Shown in pieces: positions 1 to 7,924 of a stretch of DNA of 18,446 nucleotides. How positions within the stretch are numbered: position 1 is the stretch's first letter; each line of letters begins with the position of its first letter. Under the pieces are notes generated by a model. It was not told the DNA's origin, searched no databases, and was given only the letters and a program-made list of their open reading frames with translations. The translations under genes were made by a program, and so were the position numbers. The stretch comes from an uncultured Verrucomicrobiota bacterium (GTDB lineage: Bacteria > Verrucomicrobiota > Verrucomicrobiia > Limisphaerales > SXTU01), in assembly GCA_903863315.1 (NCBI GenBank), contig CAIPBN010000467.1:1-18446 (forward strand), given 5' to 3'.

Positions 1-2
1 CA

Positions 3-842
3 CCGGGTTTTCTGGGCCCGCAACTCCAGGACTTTGAACCGTTCCCGGCGGAAAGCCCGTTTGCCTTTGAGAAGATAACCAAGGCCGGTGCGAGCCTCAG
101 AGATAGCCTGCGCATGAACCTGTCGGCCGAACATTTCACGGCGCGCAAAGAATTGCTCAACGGCCTCGACACGTTGCGTCGCCGCATGGACGACTCGGCA
201 GCGTATGGTGCGGCGGACGCGTTCACCCAAAAAGCCTTTGATCTGATCCTGAGCGGAGCCATGGCGGACGCCCTCGACCTGAAAAAAGAGCCCGCGAAGA
301 CCCGGGACGCGTATGGCATCAAGGGCGAGCGGGACGACAAGAACATCTTCATCATGGCCCGCCGCCTCATTGAGGCAGGCGTGCGGGTCGTATCGTTGCA
401 ATACAAGGGTTGGGACACGCACTTCGGCAATTTCGAGGCACTCCGAAAAGACCTGCCGGAATTGGATATGGGACTCAGCGCCCTGCTCTGCGATCTGAAA
501 GACCGCGGGTTGCTGGATGAAACGATGGTGCTGGTCTCGACGGAATTCGGGCGCACGCCGCGTGTCGCGGTGGAAAGAGCGGGCGAGCTTCCCGGCCGCA
601 GTCACTGGCCTTCGGCGGGGACATACCTGATCGCCGGCGGGGGCTTGCGAATGGGTCAGGTGATCGGTTCGACCAACCGCCTGGGGGAGCAACCGGAGGA
701 TCGTCCGGTCCATCTGCAGCAACTCTTTGCGACGATCTACCAACAATTGGGTGTCGATGTGGATTCGACCCAACTGCATGATTCGAGTGGACGTCCGCAC
801 TACATCTTGGAACATCGGGACGTCATACCGGAGTTGATTTGA
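3..842 (+). CDS. DUF1501 family protein, C-terminal part (5' end outside window)
   Basis: The reading frame is open from the left edge (first full codon at 3) to the TGA at 840-842, giving 279 residues of a longer protein; the first internal ATG is at 114 but coding clearly continues upstream of it. DUF1501 proteins are PVC-group proteins of about 450-500 residues, usually Tat-exported and related in fold to the alkaline phosphatase/sulfatase superfamily; their biochemical role is not established. Visible family landmarks are a KGWDTH segment (the SGWDTH-type motif), a DLKDRGLLDETMV segment followed by TEFGRTP, and GRSHWPSA (family form GRDHWP). It resembles the second DUF1501 gene in this window only at these motifs, so it is a paralogue and not a recent copy. 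Its DUF1549/DUF1553 partner, if it has one, should lie upstream of the window. The family call is secure; the function is not. Confidence 0.9.
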   Translation, partial: PGFLGPQLQDFEPFPAESPFAFEKITKAGASLRDSLRMNLSAEHFTARKELLNGLDTLRRRMDDSAAYGAADAFTQKAFDLILSGAMADALDLKKEPAKTRDAYGIKGERDDKNIFIMARRLIEAGVRVVSLQYKGWDTHFGNFEALRKDLPELDMGLSALLCDLKDRGLLDETMVLVSTEFGRTPRVAVERAGELPGRSHWPSAGTYLIAGGGLRMGQVIGSTNRLGEQPEDRPVHLQQLFATIYQQLGVDVDSTQLHDSSGRPHYILEHRDVIPELI

Positions 843-976
843 AAGCCAGCAAGGCACCTGAAAATCGTCCGGCTTTGCCGCGTTTCAAATAGAGCGAGAT
901 GCCGTGGTCGAAGCACGAAGCCCGGCGAAACGGCAATTCTTCACACCTCAACAACCCAGGAAAAGAACAACTCAAA

Positions 977-2986
977 ATGATGAAATTGCATCTCTCAATG
1001 CTGAATCCGGCTGCGAGCCTGCGTGCGCTACTGGCAACCGCCATAGCGGCGGGGTCCGCGATAGCAGCGGAACCGGCAAGGGCCCGGGCAGACTGGCCGC
1101 TTTGGGACGGCAAGGAATCGGTGGCCGATTACGCCAGTCGCGCGGGCATCAAGGACGTGCTGACCGAGCTGGATCTCGGCTCCAACGTCGTGATGAAGGT
1201 GACCCTCATTCCCGCTGGCAAGTTCATCATGGGCGCGGTCACTGCGAGAGGTGAGGGCGGAGCCTATTGGCAGACCCCGCACCGCGAGGTGACGATCAGC
1301 CAGCCGTATTACATGGGCATCCACGAAGTGACGCAGGAGCAGTTCGGGCAGATCATGGGCGCTGACCCCAAACGGGCTCGCAGATACGATGACGCCAACG
1401 CCCGTGACAAAGAGAAGCCACGGTGGCTGACGGGCGGGACGCATCCCGAGGCGTTGCTGACGTGGAACGAGGCCGCGCAGTTCTGCGAGAAGGTCTCGGC
1501 CAGGACCGGCATGAAGGTTTGGCTGCCCACCGAGGCGCAGTGGGAATACGCCTGCCGGGCCGGGAGCACGAAGCGGTTTTACTGGGGGAACGAGCCCGCC
1601 GACGTGCATCAGTTCGAGAACTTCACCCGCATTTATCCGGGGGAAACCCTGACAACCGCCAAGGACGCCGGCGGCTTCCGCACGACCGCGCCCGTGGGGT
1701 CATTCAAACCCAATCCTTTCGGCCTTCATGACATGCTCGGCAACGTTTCCGAGTGGTGCCACGACTGGTTCACGGGCAATTACATCGGCGCGCCCACGCT
1801 GGACCCGGTCGGACCCGGTTTCAGCCCGCCAGTGCCCCTTGCTGGTCCGATGCATGTCGCGCGCGGCAAGAATTTCAGCGACGTGTGGGACTGGCCTAAT
1901 ATCATCAACCGGCCCCAGCACTGGCACACCTACCCTTGCGGCTTCCGTGTGGTCGTGGCCTTGAAATCCACCACCGACACGGCACCGGGGGCAGTGGCTT
2001 CCTGGGCCTTGGGCAAGGGCGGGCATCTCCTCAAGGCACCGGCCGCGGCCGGTTCCGCAACGGCGAAAGTCGAGAATCCCGCCAAGGCGTCGGCGGATAT
2101 CAAGCTGCGTGTGCCGCCGGGCTGCCGCGCGGCGTCCGGCACGCAGGCCGAGTCCTACACGAAGTCCGGCTGGGCACAGGCGATCGTGCATGAGGGCACC
2201 GGCATGGAGATGGTTTACATTCCGGCGGGGAGTTTTCTCATGGGCAGCCCGGCCGATACGACACGTTCCCAGCAGGAAACGGAGCGGGGTTGGGTGGCAC
2301 GGTTCGAGAAGCCGCACCAAGTGACGCTGACCAAGGGATTTTACATGGCCAGGCATGAGGTGACGCAGGCGCAGTGGGAAAAGGTGATGGGCTCCAACCC
2401 GTCGCTCTTCAAGAACGCGGGACCGAACGCGCCGGTGGATTCGGTGTCATGGCATGACTGCCAGACCTTCGCCACGAACGCCGGCGGCGGACTGCGCCTG
2501 CCGACCGAAGCGGAGTGGGAATACGCCTGCCGCGCGGGGACCCAAGGCCCGTATGCCGGAGATCTCGGTGAAACAGGGTGGTATGACGGCAACAGCGATG
2601 GCACCACGCATCCCGTCGGCTTGAAGAAGCCGAACGCCTGGGGGCTTTACGACATGCACGGCAACGTGCGGGAGTGGTGTCAGGATTTATCTTCCAACGA
2701 ATACCCGAACGAGGACGCGATGGATCCGACCGGTCCGGCGAAGGGCGATGACGTTGGGAGTCGGATACTACGTGGCGGCAGTTGGGCCGACTATGCCTTC
2801 TATTGCCGCTCAGCGGCCCGTGGCTGGTCTCATCCGAAGTTGTTCGGAATCCTGTCCGGCAAGAAAAACGTCTGGGAGGATGCCCAGACGCCTCGCGATG
2901 GACATGGCATGCTGGCGCTACGCCCCGATTTTGGTTGTCGTTTCGTGATCGCTGCAACCCGTTCGGCTCAGGAAAAATCAAAGTGA
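977..2986 (+). CDS. Exported protein with two SUMF1 (formylglycine-generating-enzyme-like) domains
   Basis: This 669-residue protein starts best at ATG 977, which follows an AGGAAAAG sequence (958-965) and begins a signal peptide (basic start, hydrophobic stretch, cleavage near Ala31). An in-frame ATG at 899 would put 26 polar residues before that signal. Domain 1 (about 70-327) has IPAGKFIMG, HEVTQEQF, LPTEAQWEYACRAG and GLHDMLGNVSEWC. Domain 2 (about 408-660) has IPAGSFLMGS, HEVTQAQWEKVMG, LPTEAEWEYACRAG, GLYDMHGNVREWC, RGGSW and FGCRFV. True aerobic formylglycine-generating enzymes bind copper through two cysteines just after GGS. In domain 2 the first position is Asp605 and only the second, Cys610, is kept; in domain 1 the region reads RGKNFSD and neither cysteine is present. 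It is therefore probably not a sulfatase-activating enzyme. SUMF1 folds are also used as peptide- or carbohydrate-handling modules, and that is the likelier role here. The gene starts 134 bases after the DUF1501 stop. Confidence 0.9.
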   Translation: MMKLHLSMLNPAASLRALLATAIAAGSAIAAEPARARADWPLWDGKESVADYASRAGIKDVLTELDLGSNVVMKVTLIPAGKFIMGAVTARGEGGAYWQTPHREVTISQPYYMGIHEVTQEQFGQIMGADPKRARRYDDANARDKEKPRWLTGGTHPEALLTWNEAAQFCEKVSARTGMKVWLPTEAQWEYACRAGSTKRFYWGNEPADVHQFENFTRIYPGETLTTAKDAGGFRTTAPVGSFKPNPFGLHDMLGNVSEWCHDWFTGNYIGAPTLDPVGPGFSPPVPLAGPMHVARGKNFSDVWDWPNIINRPQHWHTYPCGFRVVVALKSTTDTAPGAVASWALGKGGHLLKAPAAAGSATAKVENPAKASADIKLRVPPGCRAASGTQAESYTKSGWAQAIVHEGTGMEMVYIPAGSFLMGSPADTTRSQQETERGWVARFEKPHQVTLTKGFYMARHEVTQAQWEKVMGSNPSLFKNAGPNAPVDSVSWHDCQTFATNAGGGLRLPTEAEWEYACRAGTQGPYAGDLGETGWYDGNSDGTTHPVGLKKPNAWGLYDMHGNVREWCQDLSSNEYPNEDAMDPTGPAKGDDVGSRILRGGSWADYAFYCRSAARGWSHPKLFGILSGKKNVWEDAQTPRDGHGMLALRPDFGCRFVIAATRSAQEKSK

Positions 2987-3276
2987 TGACCGCGAATCTC
3001 GCTTTGATGAAGCGGGCCACCAGCCTGTCTGTGCTGACGGCAAGGGTGGAGTTTCGGAGGAGATTCCACGCTGGATGACCCGCAGCCGCGCGTTCAACGA
3101 GGCGTCAGCTTGCGCCGAACCTGTGGCCGCCGCACCCGTCCACAGGGTGCGGAGGGCGAGCAGGAGCAGCCGGGAACGGACGCGTTTGACATGCAGGGAT
3201 TACTAGGAATGGGGGGATCGAGCCCCGCCGTGGGACGTGAACTCGTCACATGACAACTATTCCAGCCAGGTTTGCT

Positions 3277-3292
3277 GCGGCGTGAACGCCGC
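3277..3292. repeat. Short hairpin, REP-like candidate
   Basis: GCGGCG at 3277-3282 and CGCCGC at 3287-3292 form a perfect 6-bp stem around a TGAA tetraloop, followed directly by GCTCC. There is no T-run, so it does not look like an intrinsic terminator. GC-rich hairpins of this kind between genes are typical of repeated extragenic palindromes; whether this one is repeated genome-wide cannot be seen from a single window. Confidence 0.4.
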
Positions 3293-3337
3293 GCTCCGAT
3301 TGCGTTCTCTCCACTTCCGGCGGTTTTGACTTCGGAA

Positions 3338-3373
3338 TTCGGGTTCAACTGAGTAATCTAGGTTGAACCCGAA
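3338..3373. repeat. 12-bp perfect inverted repeat with 12-base loop
   Basis: TTCGGGTTCAAC (3338-3349) and GTTGAACCCGAA (3362-3373) are exact reverse complements separated by 12 bases (TGAGTAATCTAG). Beyond a 4-base mismatched section the arms continue with another matched ACTTC/GAAGT pair, so the imperfect repeat spans roughly 3328-3383. It is less GC-rich than the other hairpins nearby and has no U-tract on either side. It could be a repeat element, a binding site for a dimeric protein, or an mRNA-end structure for the SUMF1 gene. Confidence 0.55.
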
Positions 3374-3463
3374 CGCTGAAGTTGAACTGAAACCGAGGGC
3401 GAGGAGCACGGCCCCTAAAGCCGCAGACATGGTCGAGTTTCAGCGCCGTTCGACTCTCACTGT

Positions 3464-3502
3464 GCCAGCCGGCCTGCTGGCTACGGGCGTTCGCGGTGGT
3501 CC
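3464..3502 (+). repeat. Hairpin followed by a GCGGTGG tail, REP-like candidate
   Basis: GCCAGC (3464-3469) pairs with GCTGGC (3476-3481) around a CGGCCT loop; the following bases include CGCGGTGG. Two other intergenic hairpins in this window, at about 16940 and 18374, are also followed at a short distance by GCGG(G)TGG. The shared layout with different stem sequences suggests one family of elements. With only three members visible, the family assignment is tentative. Confidence 0.35.
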
Positions 3503-3636
3503 ACAGAGGCTGCTACTGGCTGCCAAGCTTTTCTGACTAGGATTCCTGGTTTGAAGGTCGAACCCGTGCGGCTCCCCAATCACCCGCCCCGGCCGGGGCA
3601 GGATGGCGGGCCGACAAGCAGACTGCGGTTGCCAGC

Positions 3637-5268
3637 ATGAAACCATCTCTTGGCTCTGCCACCGGCGCGTGCGTCCGCTGTTTGGGTGTCGCTGCGGCGC
3701 TGCTCCTGAACCAGTTGGCGACGCCCGCCGCCCAACTCCTTGTGCCCGCCTCCTTCCCCACCATTCAGGCCGCGGTTGACGCAGCGAAGCCCGGCGATGT
3801 CGTGCTCGTGCAGGCGGGCACTTATTGCGAGCGGGTGCGGTTGAAGGAGTATGTCACGTTGCGCAGCGCGGGAACCGATGCGCCGGGGAAACTGGGCCTA
3901 GCCCGGGCCGAGGCGACCATTATTGATGGAGCCGGCAAACCTGAGACGAGTTCGGGCGTCGCGATGGCGGAAGGCACGGTGCTTGACGGCTTCACTGTCA
4001 CAGGCATCGGCCGCTATGACGACGCGGAATGGCAGCGGCATTTCAACACGCGCGGCAACGAGCAGCCGCACGAGCACATTGGCGCGCCTGGAGTCGCCGG
4101 CATCAGCATCCAAGGCGTGAACTGCGAGGTGCGGCAAAACATTGTCCACCACGTCGGCTATACGGGCATCGCGATCACGGGCGTGGACGGACGCGTCTGC
4201 ATGCCGCTGGTCGTGAGCAATGTCTGCCATCGCAACATGGGCGGCGGCATCGGCTCGATGAACGGCTCGCGGGCCACCATTCGGGGCAACCTCTGCTTTG
4301 AGAATTTCTACGCGGGAATCGGCCACGAGAACGCCAGCCCGCTCGTGGAGTTGAACCGCTGCCACGGCAACATCCGCGCCGGCATCGGCATCAGCGAGGG
4401 CGCGTCGCCGACCGTGCGCTCGAACGTGTGTTACCTGAATCGCCGGGCCGGTATCGGTGTGCGCACCGGCAGCAACACGCGCCCGGTCATCGAGAGAAAC
4501 GAGTGCCGCGAGAACGGCATGGCGGGGATTGGCGTCGAGGAGGAGGCCGAGCCTGCGCTGCAGTTCAACCGCTGCTTTCGCAATCTCCTCGCCGGCATTG
4601 GCGCGCGGGACCACGCCCGTCCGCTCATACTCGGCAACGAGTGCTTTGAGAATGGTGAGGCCGGGATCGGCCTGATGACCGGCCGAAGCACCCAGGTGAT
4701 TAGCAATCATTGCCATCTGAACAAGTCCGCCGGCATCGGGCTGGCCGGCACCGGCACGAACTCCGCTGATTTGATCGCGAACCGGTTGATCGAAAACGCC
4801 ACGGTCGCGATCGGCGTCAACGCGGGCTGGGCGGTGACACTGACCGGCAACGAGCTGGCGCGGGCCAACGGGATGCCGCCGCTCATGATGGTTTTCGGCG
4901 GTGCTTCAGCGGGGTTGACCAACAACACGCTCCGCGGCGGCGGCGTGGCGGCGATTCGCACCGCCGGCAATGTGGTCGTCAGAGACAACCGAATCGAAGG
5001 CACTCTGCTGCGCAAGGCTGGACCACCCAACTTCGGCATCTGGGCCCTGCCCGGCGCACTCGTGGAAATGACTGGCAACACAGTGGGTGGCTGGCGGCAT
5101 GCCCTCTTCGCGGAAGGCGCGGGCGTAAGCGCCCGGCAAAATTCGGTGAAGGATGCCGTTACCGCCGCCTTCCGGATTCGCGGGAATCCAGCCAAGATCT
5201 TGGTGACGGGCAATCAAGTGGCGGGCGCGGGTGTGCAGGAGTTGCTGCTGGAACCGGAGGCGAAATGA
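3637..5268 (+). CDS. Secreted right-handed parallel beta-helix protein with cysteine/AGIG ladder
   Basis: This 543-residue protein starts at ATG 3637 with a signal peptide (about residues 1-33, hydrophobic core AALLLNQLA, likely cleavage after AAQ or nearby Ala). The mature start has the FPTIQAAVDAAKPGDVVLVQAGTY signature that opens NosD/pectin-lyase-like beta-helix proteins. From residue 197 to 368 the chain is built of eight coils of mostly 23 residues, each with an N-x-C step (Cys197, 220, 242, 265, 290, 313, 336, 359) and a GIG turn (residues 204-206, 227-229, 249-251, 272-274, 297-299, 320-322, 343-345, 366-368). Less regular coils follow to the C-terminus. Proteins with this fold bind or cleave polysaccharides, or act as passive surface scaffolds. 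No catalytic residues are recognisable, so an enzyme activity cannot be claimed. No Shine-Dalgarno sequence is visible. The next gene starts 94 bases downstream in the same direction and may be co-transcribed. Confidence 0.9.
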   Translation: MKPSLGSATGACVRCLGVAAALLLNQLATPAAQLLVPASFPTIQAAVDAAKPGDVVLVQAGTYCERVRLKEYVTLRSAGTDAPGKLGLARAEATIIDGAGKPETSSGVAMAEGTVLDGFTVTGIGRYDDAEWQRHFNTRGNEQPHEHIGAPGVAGISIQGVNCEVRQNIVHHVGYTGIAITGVDGRVCMPLVVSNVCHRNMGGGIGSMNGSRATIRGNLCFENFYAGIGHENASPLVELNRCHGNIRAGIGISEGASPTVRSNVCYLNRRAGIGVRTGSNTRPVIERNECRENGMAGIGVEEEAEPALQFNRCFRNLLAGIGARDHARPLILGNECFENGEAGIGLMTGRSTQVISNHCHLNKSAGIGLAGTGTNSADLIANRLIENATVAIGVNAGWAVTLTGNELARANGMPPLMMVFGGASAGLTNNTLRGGGVAAIRTAGNVVVRDNRIEGTLLRKAGPPNFGIWALPGALVEMTGNTVGGWRHALFAEGAGVSARQNSVKDAVTAAFRIRGNPAKILVTGNQVAGAGVQELLLEPEAK

Positions 5269-5362
5269 CCGGTTGCCGCGCCTCTGTCGGCTCCCGTCCC
5301 GCGCGGGCTGTCGTTTATACTTCACGCTGGACGCTCGGCGGCTGGGTGGCAAATTTCTCACG

Positions 5363-7912
5363 ATGACACGCCTGACACTCATTCTTGCCGCATTGCTTCC
5401 GCTGAGCGCCGCGGCAGCGCAAGGCCCGGGCGGCACGGCCAATATCGAGTTCAACCGCGATATCCGCCCCATTCTTTCCGAAAATTGCTTCTACTGCCAC
5501 GGTCAGGACCCGAATCACCGCAAGGCCGATCTCCGGCTAGATGTGCGGGCGGAGGCTTTGAAGGGCAAGGCGTTCGTGCCGGGCAAGCCCGACGAAAGCG
5601 AGCTGGTGAAGCGCGTGTTCACCGCCGATCACGACGACGTGATGCCCCCGCCCAAGTCGAACCGCACGCTCACGCCGGCGCAGAAGGAGCTGCTCAAGCG
5701 CTGGGTGGCCGAGGGGGCGGAGTATCAGGCGCACTGGGCCTACCTCGCGCCGCAGCGCCCGGCGTTGCCGGCGGTGAAGCGGACGGACTGGCCGCGCAAC
5801 GATCTGGACCGGTTCGTCCTCGCGAAGCTGGAGGCAAAAGGACTATCGCCTTCGCCCGAATCCGATCGGGGGACACTCATTCGCCGGCTGTCGCTGGACT
5901 TGATCGGCCTTCCCCCGAAACCGGAGGAGGTGGATGCCTTTGTCGCAGACACCGCGCCGGATGCTTACGAGCGGCTGGTGGACCGGCTGATGAAGTCGCC
6001 TCACTACGGCGAGCGCATGGCGTTGCCGTGGCTCGATGCCGCGCGCTATGCGGACAGCAATGGCTTCCAGCAGGACGGCGACACGTTTCAGTGGGTGTGG
6101 CGTGATTGGGTGGTGCGCGCGCTGAACGCGGACATGCCGTTTGACCGATTCTCCATCGAGCAGCTGGCGGGCGACCTCTTGCCCAAGCCGACCGACGACC
6201 AGCTCATTGCCACGGGCTTCAATCGCAACCACCTGCTCAACGGCGAGGGTGGGGCCATCGCCGAGGAGCAGCGCTTCAACATCCTCTTCGACCGCGTGGA
6301 CACGACGGCCACGACCTGGCTGGGGCTGACCCTGGCCTGCGCGCAGTGCCACGACCACAAATACGACCCGCTCACGCAGCGCGATTATTACGGGCTGATG
6401 TCCGCGTTCAATCAGGTTTCGGAGAACGGCCTTGCCGGCGGCGGCCCCGGCCCCAAGCGCATCGCCGCGCCGTTCATCGAACTGCCCAACGCGGACAACA
6501 AGCAATGGCTCGCGGCGCACGAGGCGAAGCTGAAGTCCGCCGAGACCAACGGGCAGGTGAAGGAGAAATTTGAACTCGCCCTCGCCGCGTGGATCACGGG
6601 CCTGACGCCGGATTCCAACACGCCGGACGGCAAACCGTTGCCTACCAACCTCACGGCCATTCTCCGCGTCGCGAGTGACAAGCGCAGTGCGGCGCAGAGC
6701 AAGGAGCTGGCAGGCGGACTCCGCACGCAGTTTGAAACGAAGGTCTGGACCGGCATCGCCACCAAGGACCCTGCGGCGAAGAAGGTCGAGGACTTGAAGA
6801 AGGAGGCGGAGAAGTATCGCAAGGAGGAAATCCCCCGCGTGATGGTCATGCGCGACGACAAGCCGCGCGAAACCTTCATGCTGGACCGGGGCGAATACCT
6901 GAAGCCGAAGGACAAGGTGACGTTCGCCACGCCGGCCTTCCTGCCCGCGCCCCCTAAGGACGCGCCCGCCAACCGGCTGGGCTTCGCGCAATCGCTGTTC
7001 GTGCCCGATCATCCGCTCACCGCGCGCGTGCAGGTGAACCGGATGTGGCAGACCTTCTTCGGCGCGGGGTTGGTGAAGACGGCGGAGGATTTTGGTGTGC
7101 AGAGCGAGCTGCCGTTGCATCGTGAATTGCTGGACTGGCTGGCGGTCGAGTTCCGCGCGCGTGGCTGGAGCATGAAGCAGATGCACCGGCTCATCGTGAC
7201 GAGCGCGACGTATCGGCAGAGCAGCCGCGTGAGCCGCGACCTGTTACAGCGCGACCCGGAGAACCGCCTGTTGGCGCGGGGCGCGCGCTTCCGGGCTCCG
7301 GCGATGGTTTTGCGCGACACGGCCCTCGCGGCGAGCGGCCTGCTGGACGCGCGCATCGGCGGCAAACCGGTTTATCCCTACCAGCCGGATGACGTGTGGG
7401 AGACGTTGGCCATCACGAAGGAACGTGACTTCACCTATCCCGCCTCCACCGGCGCGGACCTTTACCGCCGCAGCCTCTACACGTTCTGGCGGCGCACCAT
7501 CGGCCCGGCGAACATGTTCGATGCCTCCAACCGCCAGACGTGCAAGGTGCGCGTGGCCACCACCAGCACGCCGCTGCACGCGTTGACCACCTTGAACGAC
7601 CCCACCTGGGCCGAGGCCGCGCGCGTGCTGGCGGCGCGCAGCATTGAGACAGGCACGGAGACGGACGCGCGGCTGACGTTTGCCTTCCGGCGGGTGCTCG
7701 GGCGCAAGCCAACTTCCCAGGAGGTCACCACGCTGCGTCGCATGCTGGACAAGCAGCTCAAATTTTACCAAGCCGACGCCAAGGCCGCCGCGCAGGTCGT
7801 GGCGGTCGGAGCCGCGCCCCGCGAACCAAAACTGCCGGTGGCCGACCACGCTGCACTCACGGCAGTGTGCCTTGCGTTGTTCAACCTCGACGAAGCACTG
7901 ACCCGCGAATAA
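5363..7912 (+). CDS. PSCyt1 / DUF1549 / DUF1553 cytochrome-type protein
   Basis: This 849-residue exported protein starts at ATG 5363, which opens a clear signal peptide (TRLTLILAALLPLSAAAA, cleavage near Ala19). The frame is open upstream to 5231, but that would overlap the beta-helix gene and bury the signal. The N-terminal PSCyt1 domain has a haem c motif CFYCH (42-46) and a DDVMPPPKS segment with Met94 as likely axial ligand. DUF1549 (about 145-360) carries the family motif CAQCHDHKYDP with a second CxxCH at 326-330. DUF1553 (about 537-790) contains PLTARVQVNRMW, ATYRQSS and FDASNRQTCKVR. These large proteins are abundant in Planctomycetota and Verrucomicrobiota and act outside the cytoplasm; an electron-transfer role linked to polysaccharide breakdown has been proposed but not shown. 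It is paired with the DUF1501 gene 12 bases downstream, the usual arrangement. The family call is very secure. Confidence 0.95.
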   Translation: MTRLTLILAALLPLSAAAAQGPGGTANIEFNRDIRPILSENCFYCHGQDPNHRKADLRLDVRAEALKGKAFVPGKPDESELVKRVFTADHDDVMPPPKSNRTLTPAQKELLKRWVAEGAEYQAHWAYLAPQRPALPAVKRTDWPRNDLDRFVLAKLEAKGLSPSPESDRGTLIRRLSLDLIGLPPKPEEVDAFVADTAPDAYERLVDRLMKSPHYGERMALPWLDAARYADSNGFQQDGDTFQWVWRDWVVRALNADMPFDRFSIEQLAGDLLPKPTDDQLIATGFNRNHLLNGEGGAIAEEQRFNILFDRVDTTATTWLGLTLACAQCHDHKYDPLTQRDYYGLMSAFNQVSENGLAGGGPGPKRIAAPFIELPNADNKQWLAAHEAKLKSAETNGQVKEKFELALAAWITGLTPDSNTPDGKPLPTNLTAILRVASDKRSAAQSKELAGGLRTQFETKVWTGIATKDPAAKKVEDLKKEAEKYRKEEIPRVMVMRDDKPRETFMLDRGEYLKPKDKVTFATPAFLPAPPKDAPANRLGFAQSLFVPDHPLTARVQVNRMWQTFFGAGLVKTAEDFGVQSELPLHRELLDWLAVEFRARGWSMKQMHRLIVTSATYRQSSRVSRDLLQRDPENRLLARGARFRAPAMVLRDTALAASGLLDARIGGKPVYPYQPDDVWETLAITKERDFTYPASTGADLYRRSLYTFWRRTIGPANMFDASNRQTCKVRVATTSTPLHALTTLNDPTWAEAARVLAARSIETGTETDARLTFAFRRVLGRKPTSQEVTTLRRMLDKQLKFYQADAKAAAQVVAVGAAPREPKLPVADHAALTAVCLALFNLDEALTRE

Positions 7913-7924
7913 CTCCTTCACACC

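Larger units (their letters stand above)
2987..3636. other. Gene-free interval of about 650 bases with several inverted repeats
   Basis: I found no convincing gene here. The short open frames (for example 3094-3348 and 3440-3646 on the minus strand) have no family motifs, no signal peptide and low-complexity composition. The interval holds several inverted repeats: 3277-3292, 3338-3373, 3464-3481 and a 14-base perfect palindrome at 3586-3599 (GCCCCGGCCGGGGC). It most likely carries the end of the SUMF1 transcript, a cluster of REP-like elements, and the promoter of the beta-helix gene, although no promoter matches consensus well enough to call. Confidence 0.5.

Noticed and set aside
899..976. 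Upstream ATG for the SUMF1 protein
   Set aside because: It would put 26 polar residues before a good signal peptide, whereas ATG 977 has an AGGAAAAG sequence upstream and begins that signal.
3094..3348. 84-codon minus-strand frame in the gene-free interval
   Set aside because: No motif, no start signal, and it runs across a hairpin element; composition does not look coding.
3898..4716. 272-codon minus-strand frame opposite the beta-helix gene
   Set aside because: It is a repeat-driven shadow rich in Ala, Asp and Val that mirrors the 23-residue repeat of the true protein.
4225..4740. Regularly spaced repeated DNA that could be taken for a CRISPR-like array
   Set aside because: The period is about 69 bases, in frame, with coding-type variation between units. 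It is the DNA of protein coils, without conserved repeats and unique spacers.
5316..5321. TATACT as a -10 box for the PSCyt gene
   Set aside because: The -10 match is good, but the bases at the right distance upstream (near 5293) do not resemble a -35 box, and one hexamer alone is weak evidence.
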